IMG/VR virus record: IMGVR_UViG_3300043466_001742
Location: 1-64,000 of that record
Origin: a virus
Direction: 5' to 3' (one strand)
Length of the DNA: 64,000 bases
The position numbers and the translations under genes are program-made. Shown piece by piece: positions 47,760 to 55,687 of the stretch; the stretch's first letter is position 1, and every line of letters starts with the position of its first letter. The notes beneath the pieces were generated by a model, which was not told the DNA's origin, made no database searches, and saw only the letters and a list, made by a program, of their open reading frames with translations.

Positions 47760-47970
47760 TTAAATTAATAACAACTTGTTTTTGGGCTCCCAAGTATAGA
47801 AAAGGAGTTTATCTCTTAACTTACGGGTTAGGGGGGGTGATTGAAAAAGATGGGAGGTCCCCAAAATACACAGAAATGTGGTAATCATCAGCTATCCCAT
47901 ATACAGCTCGATGGGCGTTAAAATCTTACGAGATAAGATTAAAAAAGGACGGATAAACCGTCCTTTTTTT
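47760..47970 (+). ncRNA. Candidate structured noncoding RNA 1 (about 210 nt)
   Basis: Between a strong promoter and a terminator, with no ORF worth calling. Possible helices: CACA-GAAA-TGTG (a GNRA tetraloop), AATCTTA/TAAGATT, GGTGATT with AATCATC, and CCCAT/ATGGG. GC content is higher than in the flanks (a run of seven G at about 47831). Not a tRNA and no family recognised. Phage regulatory RNA is the inference. Confidence 0.6.
47942..47970 (+). terminator. Bidirectional Rho-independent terminator
   Basis: GGACGG/CCGTCC stem with A-run before and T7 after, so it serves RNA 1 on + and the 48592-47972 gene on -. Confidence 0.85.
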
Positions 47971-47971
47971 C

Positions 47972-48592
47972 TTATAGATATAAACGTATTGTTTTTTTTA
48001 GATCTTCCGTATCAAAAAATCTTTCTCCTTTTATTTGTGTTATAAATTCTGCGTAATACTGACCTTTACCTTCTTTTCTTACCGCAACAATTTCTTGATA
48101 ATTACCTAAAGTAAGTAAAAATCTTTTTGTTTGTGGAGGTGCCCAACTTGTTGCATTTGTAAAATATTCATTAATTGAATCTTTATAATCAAAAAAAAGA
48201 TTCAACCCTTCGTGTTTTCTAGGGTATAATATATTTAAATGTGATAATCTACCACCAGGTTGATGCTCTGGTTCTTCTGGCCTAAAAAGTCTTTGCGCCC
48301 AATGATCAGAAACTTTAATCTCAAATTTTTTAGAACAAGAATATTTTACAATTTTTTCATTTGGTAATTCTTTTTCTTTTATATCGCTACACCATTCATT
48401 TTTTATATTTGGTGGCCAGTTGTATCTTTCTTTAACATATTTATTTAATTCTTCAACAAGCTCTTTATCAACAGGCATTGATGACCTTCCTTCAGTTAAT
48501 AAATTTTCAAAAAGAAAATCTGGTAAATCAATCTCTTTAATACTGAAAGTCTCAACTTCCTCTTTTAAAATTCTCCTAATTAAACTTTTCAT
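47972..48592 (-). CDS. Hypothetical protein with capsid-targeting-like N-terminus
   Basis: 206 residues from the ATG at 48592. A longer reading from 48727 would run through the opposing promoter and half of RNA 2 and is rejected. The N-terminus MKSLIRRILKEE is a short basic amphipathic helix ending in LKE, like those of the products at 8786, 48823, 53016 and 58145. A TATTTATTATAAA box begins 14 nt upstream. The rest is unrecognised. Possibly an internal virion protein. Confidence 0.65.
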   Translation of the reverse strand: MKSLIRRILKEEVETFSIKEIDLPDFLFENLLTEGRSSMPVDKELVEELNKYVKERYNWPPNIKNEWCSDIKEKELPNEKIVKYSCSKKFEIKVSDHWAQRLFRPEEPEHQPGGRLSHLNILYPRKHEGLNLFFDYKDSINEYFTNATSWAPPQTKRFLLTLGNYQEIVAVRKEGKGQYYAEFITQIKGERFFDTEDLKKTIRLYL

Positions 48593-48618
48593 ATTTATAA
48601 TAAATACCACAAAAATTA

Positions 48619-48650
48619 TTTGGTAGATTAAAAAAAAGAACATATCTTTG
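48619..48650 (+). promoter_or_regulatory. Host-type promoter TTTG-N20-TATCTTTG
   Basis: TTTG at 48619-48622 and TATCTTTG at 48643-48650, 20 nt apart. Drives RNA 2. Confidence 0.72.
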
Positions 48651-48655
48651 TATTG

Positions 48656-48809
48656 TTGATGTAGTTCACAAACACAGAAACAAGGAATGTCAGCCCTCCT
48701 AGTGTAAAGCTGACCACTGAGAATCAAGTGATAGCAAAGATTCGGGTTGGATAAACCTACCTTAATTGGTTAAATATCCATTGAACCCTCCGTTTTTACG
48801 GGGGGTTTT
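48656..48809 (+). ncRNA. Candidate structured noncoding RNA 2 (about 150 nt)
   Basis: Promoter to terminator without a credible ORF. Stems include GTCAGC/GCTGAC (perfect 6 bp), CACT/AGTG and GGTT/AACC. The 5' part runs antisense to the upstream region of the minus gene that starts at 48592, not into its coding part. No known RNA family recognised. Confidence 0.55.
48784..48809 (+). terminator. Rho-independent terminator of RNA 2
   Basis: AACCCTCCGT (48784-48793) pairs with ACGGGGGGTT (48798-48807) with a single G-T pair, then a T-rich tail that runs into the next promoter box. Confidence 0.8.
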
Positions 48810-48810
48810 A

Positions 48811-48820
48811 TATTTATAAC
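48811..48820 (+). promoter_or_regulatory. TATTTATAAC box
   Basis: Begins 12 nt before the ATG at 48823, immediately after the terminator. Confidence 0.35.
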
Positions 48821-48822
48821 AT

Positions 48823-49314
48823 ATGGAACTATTAAGTGTTTTAAAAAACATAATACTTGAACAAGGAGCAAGAATAAATTTGGGAGATTTCACTGATGAA
48901 GATGGTGACACATTTAAGGTTGTGGCAACAATACATTCTCAAGAAACCACAGCACCTAATACAAGATTTGGTAGAGTAGATGTTAATACTATTGGTGATG
49001 TTATTTTTGAATTCTCGGATGTTTTTTCTGAGCTTGCTAAAACAATATTAGAAGGTGGTAATAAAACAAGTATATTAGTTAAGGATTATTTAAATCTTTT
49101 TGATTTTATTGTTGTACCACATCTAAATAGAAACGGAACATACTCCCTCAATATTGTAACTTCAATAATATACCCAAAAACTTTATCATATAAACCAGAA
49201 AATAAATTAATTATCATAAAAAGTGATGGTGATTTAGTTGTTGAGGAATTTGTAAATCTAAAGTCATTTACAAAATTTGTCAAAGGGAATATAATTGTTC
49301 ATTATGAAAGATAA
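48823..49314 (+). CDS. Hypothetical protein with short amphipathic N-terminus
   Basis: 163 residues. MELLSVLKNIILEQGARI begins the protein; ILE followed by QG is a possible prohead-protease site. The last ~30 residues (VVEEFVNLKSFTKFVKGNII) resemble most of the 50-residue product at 58021 (-). The rest is beta-rich and unrecognised. It overlaps the next gene by 11 nt. Confidence 0.65.
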   Translation: MELLSVLKNIILEQGARINLGDFTDEDGDTFKVVATIHSQETTAPNTRFGRVDVNTIGDVIFEFSDVFSELAKTILEGGNKTSILVKDYLNLFDFIVVPHLNRNGTYSLNIVTSIIYPKTLSYKPENKLIIIKSDGDLVVEEFVNLKSFTKFVKGNIIVHYER

Positions 49315-50374
49315 ATTATTACCTTGGTTTTTATTATTTTGTGCGCTAGGTCTTTCCGGAACTGCGGCCTACTATAGTGTTATTGGATTATCTGTGGTTT
49401 TTACAGGTGTTGCAATTCCTGTTATTATAATGGGTAGTTTTCTTGAAATCTCAAAACTCGCAATTGCAACTTATCTTCACGATAAGTGGGACGAAGTATA
49501 TGGTGTTTTAAAAATATATATGACAACAGCCCTCGTAACACTTTCAATCATTACATCACTTGGGATTTATGGTTTATTAAGTACCGGTTTCCAACAGAAT
49601 ATTGCAAAACTTGAAATCAGTGGAAAAAAAGTAAAAAATGTTGAACTTAAAAAAACCAGATTTGAAGAAATTAAAGATGAATTAACCAAGGAAAAAGAAA
49701 CTTTGGATCGTGATATTACAAAATTAAGAGATGGTTTATCAAATAATACGACCACACAATCAGTTGATAGAAAGACCGGTCAAATCATAACAAAAGCAAA
49801 TAATGCCAATAGAAAGACATTTGAAAATCAATTAAAAGATGCACAAATAAGAAGAGATACAATTTCAAAAAAGATTGATAATTTAAATGACAGTATAACA
49901 AATCTAGATGTTGAGATATTAAATATGGAATCTCAGGAAATTGAAGGAAGTGAATTGGGAACCATAAAGTATTTAAGTGAGGTTTTGAATTGGGACATTA
50001 AAAGAACGGCAAATCTTTTTATTTTGATTCTTATTTTTGTTTTTGATCCATTGGCAATAACATTGGTTATTGCAACAAACCAAGCGTTTAAGGGGAATAA
50101 AAAGGACGATGATAATATTCAACCAACCCCCAACCACCCCCCAACTACCCCCCAAGTAGATGAGGGTAACCAAGAAAGTGACCAAGAAAGTGACCAAGTA
50201 CCGACCAAGTACCGACCAAGTACCGACCAAGTAGTTGATATGCCAACAATTGAAATCAAAAGAGAACCATTGAATATAACAGAACAAAAATCCTGGATCC
50301 CAACAAACGAAGAAAAGGGTGAAGAAGTTAATCAAAACATAAAAAGATTGGTTTATAAAAAATCTAATGACTAA
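49304..50374 (+). CDS. Membrane protein with coiled coil
   Basis: 356 residues from the ATG at 49304 (an ATG at 49295 is also possible). Three hydrophobic segments lie in residues about 5-95, then a coiled coil (about 100-220), another hydrophobic segment (about 232-252) and a Pro/Gln/Asp-rich tail. Position before the amidase suggests an envelope or lysis role, but holin-type features are not specific. The tail contains a short tandem DNA repeat (50169-50233). Confidence 0.68.
   Translation: MKDKLLPWFLLFCALGLSGTAAYYSVIGLSVVFTGVAIPVIIMGSFLEISKLAIATYLHDKWDEVYGVLKIYMTTALVTLSIITSLGIYGLLSTGFQQNIAKLEISGKKVKNVELKKTRFEEIKDELTKEKETLDRDITKLRDGLSNNTTTQSVDRKTGQIITKANNANRKTFENQLKDAQIRRDTISKKIDNLNDSITNLDVEILNMESQEIEGSELGTIKYLSEVLNWDIKRTANLFILILIFVFDPLAITLVIATNQAFKGNKKDDDNIQPTPNHPPTTPQVDEGNQESDQESDQVPTKYRPSTDQVVDMPTIEIKREPLNITEQKSWIPTNEEKGEEVNQNIKRLVYKKSND
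50169..50233 (+). repeat. Tandem repeats of 12 bp and 11 bp
   Basis: Two copies of ACCAAGAAAGTG are followed by three copies of ACCAAGTACCG and a partial fourth. The 11-bp unit is not a multiple of three, so a copy change would shift the frame of the protein tail. Confidence 0.85.
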
Positions 50375-50963
50375 AATAATAAAATACGGAAATTTTTTAG
50401 GTCAAGGTATAAATAAAAATAAAAAACAAATAATACTCCTACATTCTTCTCGTTTGGCCGAAGAATATCTTACAGCCTTAAAATATCGTGGAAATAGAAA
50501 ATACGATAAAATCCCAAATTTTTTTATAGATAAAGAAGGTAAGATTTTGGAGTTATTGAACCAAGAAGAAACATCTAAAATATTTAATAGTAAGTTAATA
50601 GATAAAAACGCAATCACGATTTGTTTAGAAAATTTAGGATGGTTGCAAAAAGAACCATTAAAAAATGGATACATTAACTGGATTGGAAGTATTTATAAAG
50701 GTAAGCCATACGAAAAAAAATGGAGAGATTTTATTTTTTGGGATACTTACACAGAAGAACAAATAAATTCTACAATATTTTTATGTAAAAAATTAATTAC
50801 AGAATTTAATATTGAGAAAAAATTTGTTGGACATAACACCAAAATAAATGGTGCGGAAAAAACAAATGGTATTTTGACTAGAAGTAATTTCTTTTCAGAT
50901 TCCACAGATTTAAACCCATCATTTAATTTTGAATATTTTTTAAAAAAAATTGAAGATGAGTAG
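50367..50963 (+). CDS. Divergent N-acetylmuramoyl-L-alanine amidase (Amidase_2-like), probable endolysin
   Basis: 198 residues. Fold cues: IILLHSSR (first zinc His, with Ser-Ser instead of His-Thr), IPNFFIDKEGKILELL, AITICLENLGW, FVGHNTK (second His) and the terminal TDLNPSFNFEYF that matches the DPGPxFDW end of the family. It would cleave the peptide from muramic acid in peptidoglycan. No signal peptide. It starts within the end of the membrane protein gene (8-nt overlap). Confidence 0.6.
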   Translation: MTKIIKYGNFLGQGINKNKKQIILLHSSRLAEEYLTALKYRGNRKYDKIPNFFIDKEGKILELLNQEETSKIFNSKLIDKNAITICLENLGWLQKEPLKNGYINWIGSIYKGKPYEKKWRDFIFWDTYTEEQINSTIFLCKKLITEFNIEKKFVGHNTKINGAEKTNGILTRSNFFSDSTDLNPSFNFEYFLKKIEDE

Positions 50964-51552
50964 ATACGAAGAAATTAAAACATTATTGGAGGCAACAAGA
51001 AAAGCTCTTAAAACCCAAATTTCTGAAAGTGAGTCAAAACAAATTATTAACAATTATAAATTACTTACAGAACAAGAAGATGTTGAAAAAGAAATTGAAG
51101 GGGTAACAAAAGAGTATGAGACAGCCGAAACTGATAATGAGGAAGATGAAGAAAAATCAAATAAGTCAGAAAAAAAGAAAGCTTATAGAATTTCTGGAGG
51201 TATTATGGTAATACATAGTAAAGAAAGTAAGGATTTACAATTGACAACCGAAGATAAAAGAGCTTTTCAAGAAACTATGGATGAATTTGTTGTTGAAGTT
51301 TCTGAACTTGTTGATTTTAACAAACTTAATTTATATGAAAACAATGTTGAGTGGTCTGGAAAAATAACCGAACTTGATGTTGAATTTTTCTATACTATTG
51401 GTGAAAAAAATGGTGTCTATATAAATGGAACAATGACAAAAATTGATGAGGAATACCTTGCTTTTCTTGTTGATTTGAAAAAATATTATGAGAAATTTAA
51501 AACAAAATGGTCCAAAATAATCGCAAGCCGAAAGAAAACCCCAACCGAATGA
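50956..51552 (+). CDS. Hypothetical acidic protein
   Basis: 198 residues from the ATG at 50956, overlapping the amidase by 8 nt. Residues about 1-50 are helical and include YKLLTEQED; an acidic Glu/Lys region follows, then a beta-rich domain of about 110 residues. Unrecognised. Confidence 0.62.
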   Translation: MSRYEEIKTLLEATRKALKTQISESESKQIINNYKLLTEQEDVEKEIEGVTKEYETAETDNEEDEEKSNKSEKKKAYRISGGIMVIHSKESKDLQLTTEDKRAFQETMDEFVVEVSELVDFNKLNLYENNVEWSGKITELDVEFFYTIGEKNGVYINGTMTKIDEEYLAFLVDLKKYYEKFKTKWSKIIASRKKTPTE

Positions 51553-51902
51553 AAGATTTTTTTAAACATAATTTCAAATTTATTATTCAGTCAATTGGAA
51601 CTATCCTATTGATTGTTCTTGTAATTAGAGCTTTTACACCAGTGGAAGATAGATCTGAATTGTTAAAATATAAATTAGAACAACTGGATTTAAAAATTAA
51701 CGATTTAAAAAGCCAACAAAAAAAATTGGATAGTTCAATCTTAAACTACAAGAAAGATATTTTAAAAATTGATTCTGCTATTTTCAAAATTAAAAATGAA
51801 AGAAAAACAATAAACAATTATTTCCAGGTTGAAAAAGAATTGATTTTGACCTATGACGCCAGACAAATTGATTCGGCACTTAAAAAAAGATATAACTATT
51901 AA
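51549..51902 (+). CDS. Single-pass membrane coiled-coil protein, possible inner spanin
   Basis: 117 residues from the ATG at 51549, which overlaps the preceding stop (ATGA); an ATG at 51507 would lengthen the overlap. One N-terminal hydrophobic segment (about residues 8-28, IIQSIGTILLIVLVI) is followed by a coiled coil, the layout of Rz-type inner spanins. It is close to the amidase, which fits a lysis cassette, but sequence alone is not decisive. Confidence 0.62.
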   Translation: MKDFFKHNFKFIIQSIGTILLIVLVIRAFTPVEDRSELLKYKLEQLDLKINDLKSQQKKLDSSILNYKKDILKIDSAIFKIKNERKTINNYFQVEKELILTYDARQIDSALKKRYNY

Positions 51903-51903
51903 T

Positions 51904-52311
51904 ATGAAATATATTTTAAACATTATTTTTATTTGTCTTACAACATTTTTGTTTTCACAAAAAAATGTTGATTCAACAACCTTGAATATACCAGCTAGAG
52001 TTGGTAAGTCTATTTTACTTGATTTAAATGAGTTTGACCGATTAAAGAAACAAGAGGAAACATATATCAATCAAATTTTTCAGTTGGAGACGAAAATAAC
52101 CAAAAATGATAATATAATTTCAATTCTGGAAGAAAAAGACAGAAAAAATAATCAAATAATATCTCTAACCGATTCAAAGTTTAAACTACTAGATAAGGAA
52201 AATAAAAGTTTAAGAAGTGAGATAAAAAAAATTAAGACAAAACATATAATTATAGATATAGTTGGTGGCTCAATTATAGTTGGATTAACATACGCTTTAG
52301 TTTTTAAATAA
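51904..52311 (+). CDS. Secreted or membrane coiled-coil protein
   Basis: 135 residues from the ATG at 51904, one nt after the preceding stop; the longer reading from 51853 is less likely. The N-terminus MKYILNIIFICLTTFLFSQK looks like a signal peptide. A coiled coil follows, and a hydrophobic helix ends the protein (IIVGLTYALVFK). Possible spanin partner or envelope protein; unproven. Confidence 0.62.
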   Translation: MKYILNIIFICLTTFLFSQKNVDSTTLNIPARVGKSILLDLNEFDRLKKQEETYINQIFQLETKITKNDNIISILEEKDRKNNQIISLTDSKFKLLDKENKSLRSEIKKIKTKHIIIDIVGGSIIVGLTYALVFK

Positions 52312-52312
52312 A

Positions 52313-52993
52313 ATGGAAGACCCAATAAAACCAAAATTACAACAAATGGTTTCTAGTTTAACAGCTGGAAATCAAGAAGCTAGAACAAAAGCACTTAAAA
52401 GTTTAAGTGAGGAGGATACACATAAAAATCCGGAAGAATATCTTAATGACCCAAAAAATATGGGAGATATTTTAAAATTGGTTAAAAATAAAAAATTATC
52501 AGGAACTAGAATAAAACAAAAAATTAAAGAATTTCTTAAAAACCCAGAAGAACTAAGAGAATTTTTAACTTCAATTCTGGAAAAAATAAATAGAAGAAAA
52601 GAAAATAAAGAATCAACCGGTGCATCTTCAGCTGGAGCATATTCCGGACCTTTGTTTTCTGGTGAAGAACCAAAGAAAGTTGAAGCAAAGGAAGCAACCT
52701 CATCATCATCGTCTGGTTCTTATGAAACTCCGGCCGCTTGGGCTAAATCAACAAGTAAAAAAGATTGGAGAGGAAAGTCTAAAACACAAATTCCGGGTGG
52801 TAAGTTCGTCCAGGTTAAAAAAAAATGTAAGAAATTTCCTTATTGTAATCAAGGTGATATTAAAGCCCTTAAAATATTTGAAAACGATACTATTAAAAAA
52901 GTAATAAGTAATCTTTCAGAAAAAATGGATATTCACGAAGATTTCATAAAAGAAATAATTTACAAAGAAATTGTAAAAAGAAAGAATAAATGA
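52313..52993 (+). CDS. Hypothetical protein with Ser/Gly-rich linker
   Basis: 226 residues. A helical, charged N-terminal half is followed by a Ser/Gly/Ala-rich stretch (about 103-150) containing SSAGAYSGPLF and SSSGSYETPAAW, a pattern I have seen in virion proteins of marine myoviruses. A basic segment with two Cys (KKKCKKFPYC) follows and a helical end. Likely virion-associated or DNA binding, unproven. Confidence 0.6.
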   Translation: MEDPIKPKLQQMVSSLTAGNQEARTKALKSLSEEDTHKNPEEYLNDPKNMGDILKLVKNKKLSGTRIKQKIKEFLKNPEELREFLTSILEKINRRKENKESTGASSAGAYSGPLFSGEEPKKVEAKEATSSSSSGSYETPAAWAKSTSKKDWRGKSKTQIPGGKFVQVKKKCKKFPYCNQGDIKALKIFENDTIKKVISNLSEKMDIHEDFIKEIIYKEIVKRKNK

Positions 52994-53007
52994 TATTTAT
53001 AATAAAA
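52994..53007 (+). promoter_or_regulatory. Putative late promoter box TATTTATAATAAAA
   Basis: Identical to the box at 8764 and, like it, begins 22 nt before an ATG (53016). Confidence 0.5.
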
Positions 53008-53015
53008 AAGTAAAG

Positions 53016-54305
53016 ATGAAAAATTTAATTGCAAAAATAACTAACAAAATATTAAACGAGACTCTTGAAGATAAAACAAATGATATTATGGAAAAATTGA
53101 AATTCAATAAGCCAGGTGAATCATTTGATTATGTTGAGGAAGGTGAAACTTGTGAGCAATGTGGTGGTGAAATGAAAGAAGGTGAAACTTGTGAGCAATG
53201 TGGTGGTGAAATGAAAGAAGGTGAATGTTCAGAATGTGGAATGAAAGAAGGTGAAGTTCTTGAAAAATTACACGGAAATCAAAAGAAATTAGATAAAGCA
53301 AAACCATTTGGTAAATTAACAAAAGCCGATTTTGATAAATTAAGAAAAGAAGGTGATGATGTTATTTACGAATTAGAATTAGATGAAGAAATGGATGAAA
53401 GTAGTGAATTCACTTATGCCGCAAAAATGGCAAAAAAAGAAGGTAAGAAAAATTTTGAACTAGATGGTAAAAAATTCCCAGTAAAAGAATCTGTATTGTA
53501 TAATTTGGAGATTGATGGTGAAGAAACTATTTTGTCTGAGTCTGAATTGGATCAGTTAATTATTAGTATCGTTGAAAAAGAACAAAAAAATAACGAATCT
53601 TCAGAGGTTAAATACCAATTAGAAGTGGGGGGAAAAGGATTTATTGTAAGTGAGGAAAAACTTTTAGATATTATTGAAAAAGCTGTTTTAAAAGAACAAA
53701 ACAATATTAGTAAAGGTAAAACACCAAAAGGTCTTGGTGAGTATGAAAGAGCTGTGAAAAAATCCAAAAAAGAAAACGATGATTACTTAAAATCAGTTAA
53801 AAAGAAAATGGGTGATTATTTAAAAGATGGGTCAAAAGGTGAGTATGATATGGACCCTAAATTTTTTCCAAAAGGAAACGGACAACTGGAAAAAATGACA
53901 GCTAAAAAATATACAATGTCTGATGATGGTAAAGACTTCTTGGATGACTATATGAGACCAGGAATGGAAAATTTGGTTCCGGATGAGATTGAATATGACG
54001 AAAAATGGGTAAAAGATAATATTGAAGGTTCATCAAGAACTGGAAATAACCCAGAGTGGGCAAATGCTGAAGAAACTGATCTTGGTAAAAAATTGAGTAA
54101 GAAAATGAAAGATAAAAAATACCATAAAGCTAAATTGGCGGCTTATAGAAAATCAAAACAACCTATAAGTGATGGAACTGGTGAAAATTCTGGAGAAGGA
54201 CTTAATATAAAACTTGAATCTGATTTAGATAAAAAAAGAGATCTTGTCCTAGAAGAGTTTTCAAAAATTCAAAAACTTATTAACTACGATAGAGCGACAC
54301 AATAA
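53016..54305 (+). CDS. Acidic/Lys-rich protein with Cys-rich repeats and capsid-targeting-like N-terminus
   Basis: 429 residues. The N-terminus MKNLIAKITNKILNE fits the short amphipathic, (I/L)xE-ending pattern. Residues about 41-75 hold tandem EGETCEQCGGEMK units with CxxC pairs, likely zinc binding. The rest is very charged, with two related segments (YNLEIDGEETILSE and YQLEVGGKGFIVSE). Ends in a strong hairpin terminator. Possibly a packaged internal or scaffold-like protein. Confidence 0.7.
   Translation: MKNLIAKITNKILNETLEDKTNDIMEKLKFNKPGESFDYVEEGETCEQCGGEMKEGETCEQCGGEMKEGECSECGMKEGEVLEKLHGNQKKLDKAKPFGKLTKADFDKLRKEGDDVIYELELDEEMDESSEFTYAAKMAKKEGKKNFELDGKKFPVKESVLYNLEIDGEETILSESELDQLIISIVEKEQKNNESSEVKYQLEVGGKGFIVSEEKLLDIIEKAVLKEQNNISKGKTPKGLGEYERAVKKSKKENDDYLKSVKKKMGDYLKDGSKGEYDMDPKFFPKGNGQLEKMTAKKYTMSDDGKDFLDDYMRPGMENLVPDEIEYDEKWVKDNIEGSSRTGNNPEWANAEETDLGKKLSKKMKDKKYHKAKLAAYRKSKQPISDGTGENSGEGLNIKLESDLDKKRDLVLEEFSKIQKLINYDRATQ
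53139..53246 (+). repeat. Tandem 39-bp Cys-rich repeat, two full units plus one degenerate
   Basis: Units start at 53139 and 53178 and are identical; a shorter third begins at 53217. Each encodes EGETCEQCGGEMK or a variant. Confidence 0.9.
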
Positions 54306-54328
54306 TTTACTTATAATTTAACTATGAT

Positions 54329-54374
54329 ATTATTCTCCATAGACACTTAATAGTTTATGGAGAATAATTTTTTT
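54329..54374 (+). terminator. 13-bp perfect hairpin with T-run that contains the next start codon
   Basis: ATTATTCTCCATA (54329-54341) pairs with TATGGAGAATAAT (54356-54368) around a 14-nt loop; seven T follow. It would terminate the upstream gene, yet the ATG at 54357 lies in the stem. Confidence 0.8.
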
Positions 54375-54833
54375 AACTATATTACAAAACAAGTAGAAAA
54401 AGAGGATGTTGATATTTGGATGAAAATGAATAATATCTATCCAGAAAAAATGGAGTTATACTATGACTTTTGTAATTCATTATACCTTAAAGTAACATCA
54501 ACATACCTTGGTTTTGAAGGTAAAGACGAAACCAATACAATAATGTCAGAAGAAGATAATATAAATCATTTCAACTGGTGTTGGGACCAATTATTGGAAG
54601 ATTTCAAAAAAGAAAACATAAGTTTTGAACCGGATGGTGATCATTATGATTATTTCATAACATTTTTTGATGAAATATTTTACAAACAAAAAGAAAAAAA
54701 AATAAGAGAATCAATAGATAAGTTTTTTAGAGATGTTTTTGATTTAGAACAATCATTTACACAATCTGATTTAGACCTTATATTGACGATATATAAGAAC
54801 CTTGATAAAAATATGACCGTTAATATTTACTAA
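54357..54833 (+). CDS. Hypothetical protein; start lies in a terminator stem
   Basis: 158 residues, unrecognised, acidic and aromatic-rich. The first ATG (54357) is inside the hairpin at 54329-54374; an in-frame ATG at 54420 is the main alternative and would give 137 residues. No promoter box recognised. Confidence 0.55.
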   Translation: MENNFFNYITKQVEKEDVDIWMKMNNIYPEKMELYYDFCNSLYLKVTSTYLGFEGKDETNTIMSEEDNINHFNWCWDQLLEDFKKENISFEPDGDHYDYFITFFDEIFYKQKEKKIRESIDKFFRDVFDLEQSFTQSDLDLILTIYKNLDKNMTVNIY

Positions 54834-54884
54834 AGGCGAATCATACCATATCTTATAGTTTAATAAACAAATAAAAATTTAAAA

Positions 54885-55061
54885 ATGGAAACTTTAGAAA
54901 AAATTAAAACATTGGTTGAGACAATATCAGCAGAATCAACAAAGTTTTTTGAAAAAGGAAACAAATCTGCCGGAACAAGAGCAAGAACCTCAGCACAAGA
55001 ATTACGAGAATTGTTAAAAACATTTAGAGCTGAAATATTAGAAGCTAAAAAAAATGACTAA
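54885..55061 (+). CDS. Histone H1-like (Hc1 family) DNA-binding protein
   Basis: 58 residues. FFEKGNKSAGTRARTSAQEL is the hallmark FYEKGNKAAGTRxRKAxQEL region of the small Hc1-type histone-like proteins of Bacteroidetes and Chlamydiae. It is helical and basic in the middle. In bacteria these proteins compact DNA; in a phage it could help condense phage or host DNA. The next gene starts 8 nt before its end. Confidence 0.72.
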   Translation: METLEKIKTLVETISAESTKFFEKGNKSAGTRARTSAQELRELLKTFRAEILEAKKND

Positions 55062-55242
55062 TATAAATACAATATTTCTTTTTCTATTTATATTTTCTTT
55101 GATTGGAGTAATACGACTTTGTTTTAAAACAATAATTTTATTATTACAAAACACTCCACAAAAGTTAAATTTACAAAAGAATGAATTGTTTTTTTATGGG
55201 ATTTTGATTTCATATATAATAACCTACATTATACAAAAATAA
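55054..55242 (+). CDS. Small membrane protein
   Basis: 62 residues with two hydrophobic helices (about 5-33 and 45-60). Overlaps the Hc1-like gene by 8 nt. Function unknown. Confidence 0.6.
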   Translation: MTNINTIFLFLFIFSLIGVIRLCFKTIILLLQNTPQKLNLQKNELFFYGILISYIITYIIQK

Positions 55243-55243
55243 G

Positions 55244-55687
55244 ATGAGTATTTACAAAGAATTTAGTGATTTTTATCCTTATATCCAGTCAATCAGAAAA
55301 TTAAAAAATTATTTGAGTTTTGATATGAATTTTCCAAAAGAATGGAAATTACCAAAAAAGTTTGTTCCAGAAAATAGTGTTGTTGAAAATGAATCACAAG
55401 ATCCAAATAAAAGGTTAATCTCTTTTGTTTCAGAATTTGAAGAGGAAAAAATCAATACGATTGCCACAAACATCAAAAATGTTATTAAATACAATAAGGA
55501 ACTTGAAGAAAAAGAAAGGTTATTCAATTTGAAAGTCAAAGAACTTAAAAATATATTTGAAAAACAAAATTTAACAACACTCAAAGATTTGAAGTTTGAT
55601 CTTGAAGATAAATTTAAATTGATAGATGATGAGCAGGATAATGACAGACAAGGAGAAGAATCTCCAATGGTTGAAGAACGAGATTGA
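55244..55687 (+). CDS. Hypothetical protein
   Basis: 147 residues, charged with a C-terminal coiled coil and acidic end. Unrecognised. Overlaps the next gene by about 47 nt. Confidence 0.6.
   Translation: MSIYKEFSDFYPYIQSIRKLKNYLSFDMNFPKEWKLPKKFVPENSVVENESQDPNKRLISFVSEFEEEKINTIATNIKNVIKYNKELEEKERLFNLKVKELKNIFEKQNLTTLKDLKFDLEDKFKLIDDEQDNDRQGEESPMVEERD

Noticed and set aside
47760-47970. tRNA or tmRNA gene
   Set aside because: No cloverleaf, no TTCGA-type T-loop and no CCA-like acceptor end; stems do not match these RNAs.
48593-48727. Longer N-terminus for the 47972-48592 gene
   Set aside because: The added part would cross an opposing promoter and RNA 2 and encodes a Phe/Ile-rich unlikely sequence; the ATG at 48592 has a box upstream and a shared N-terminal pattern.
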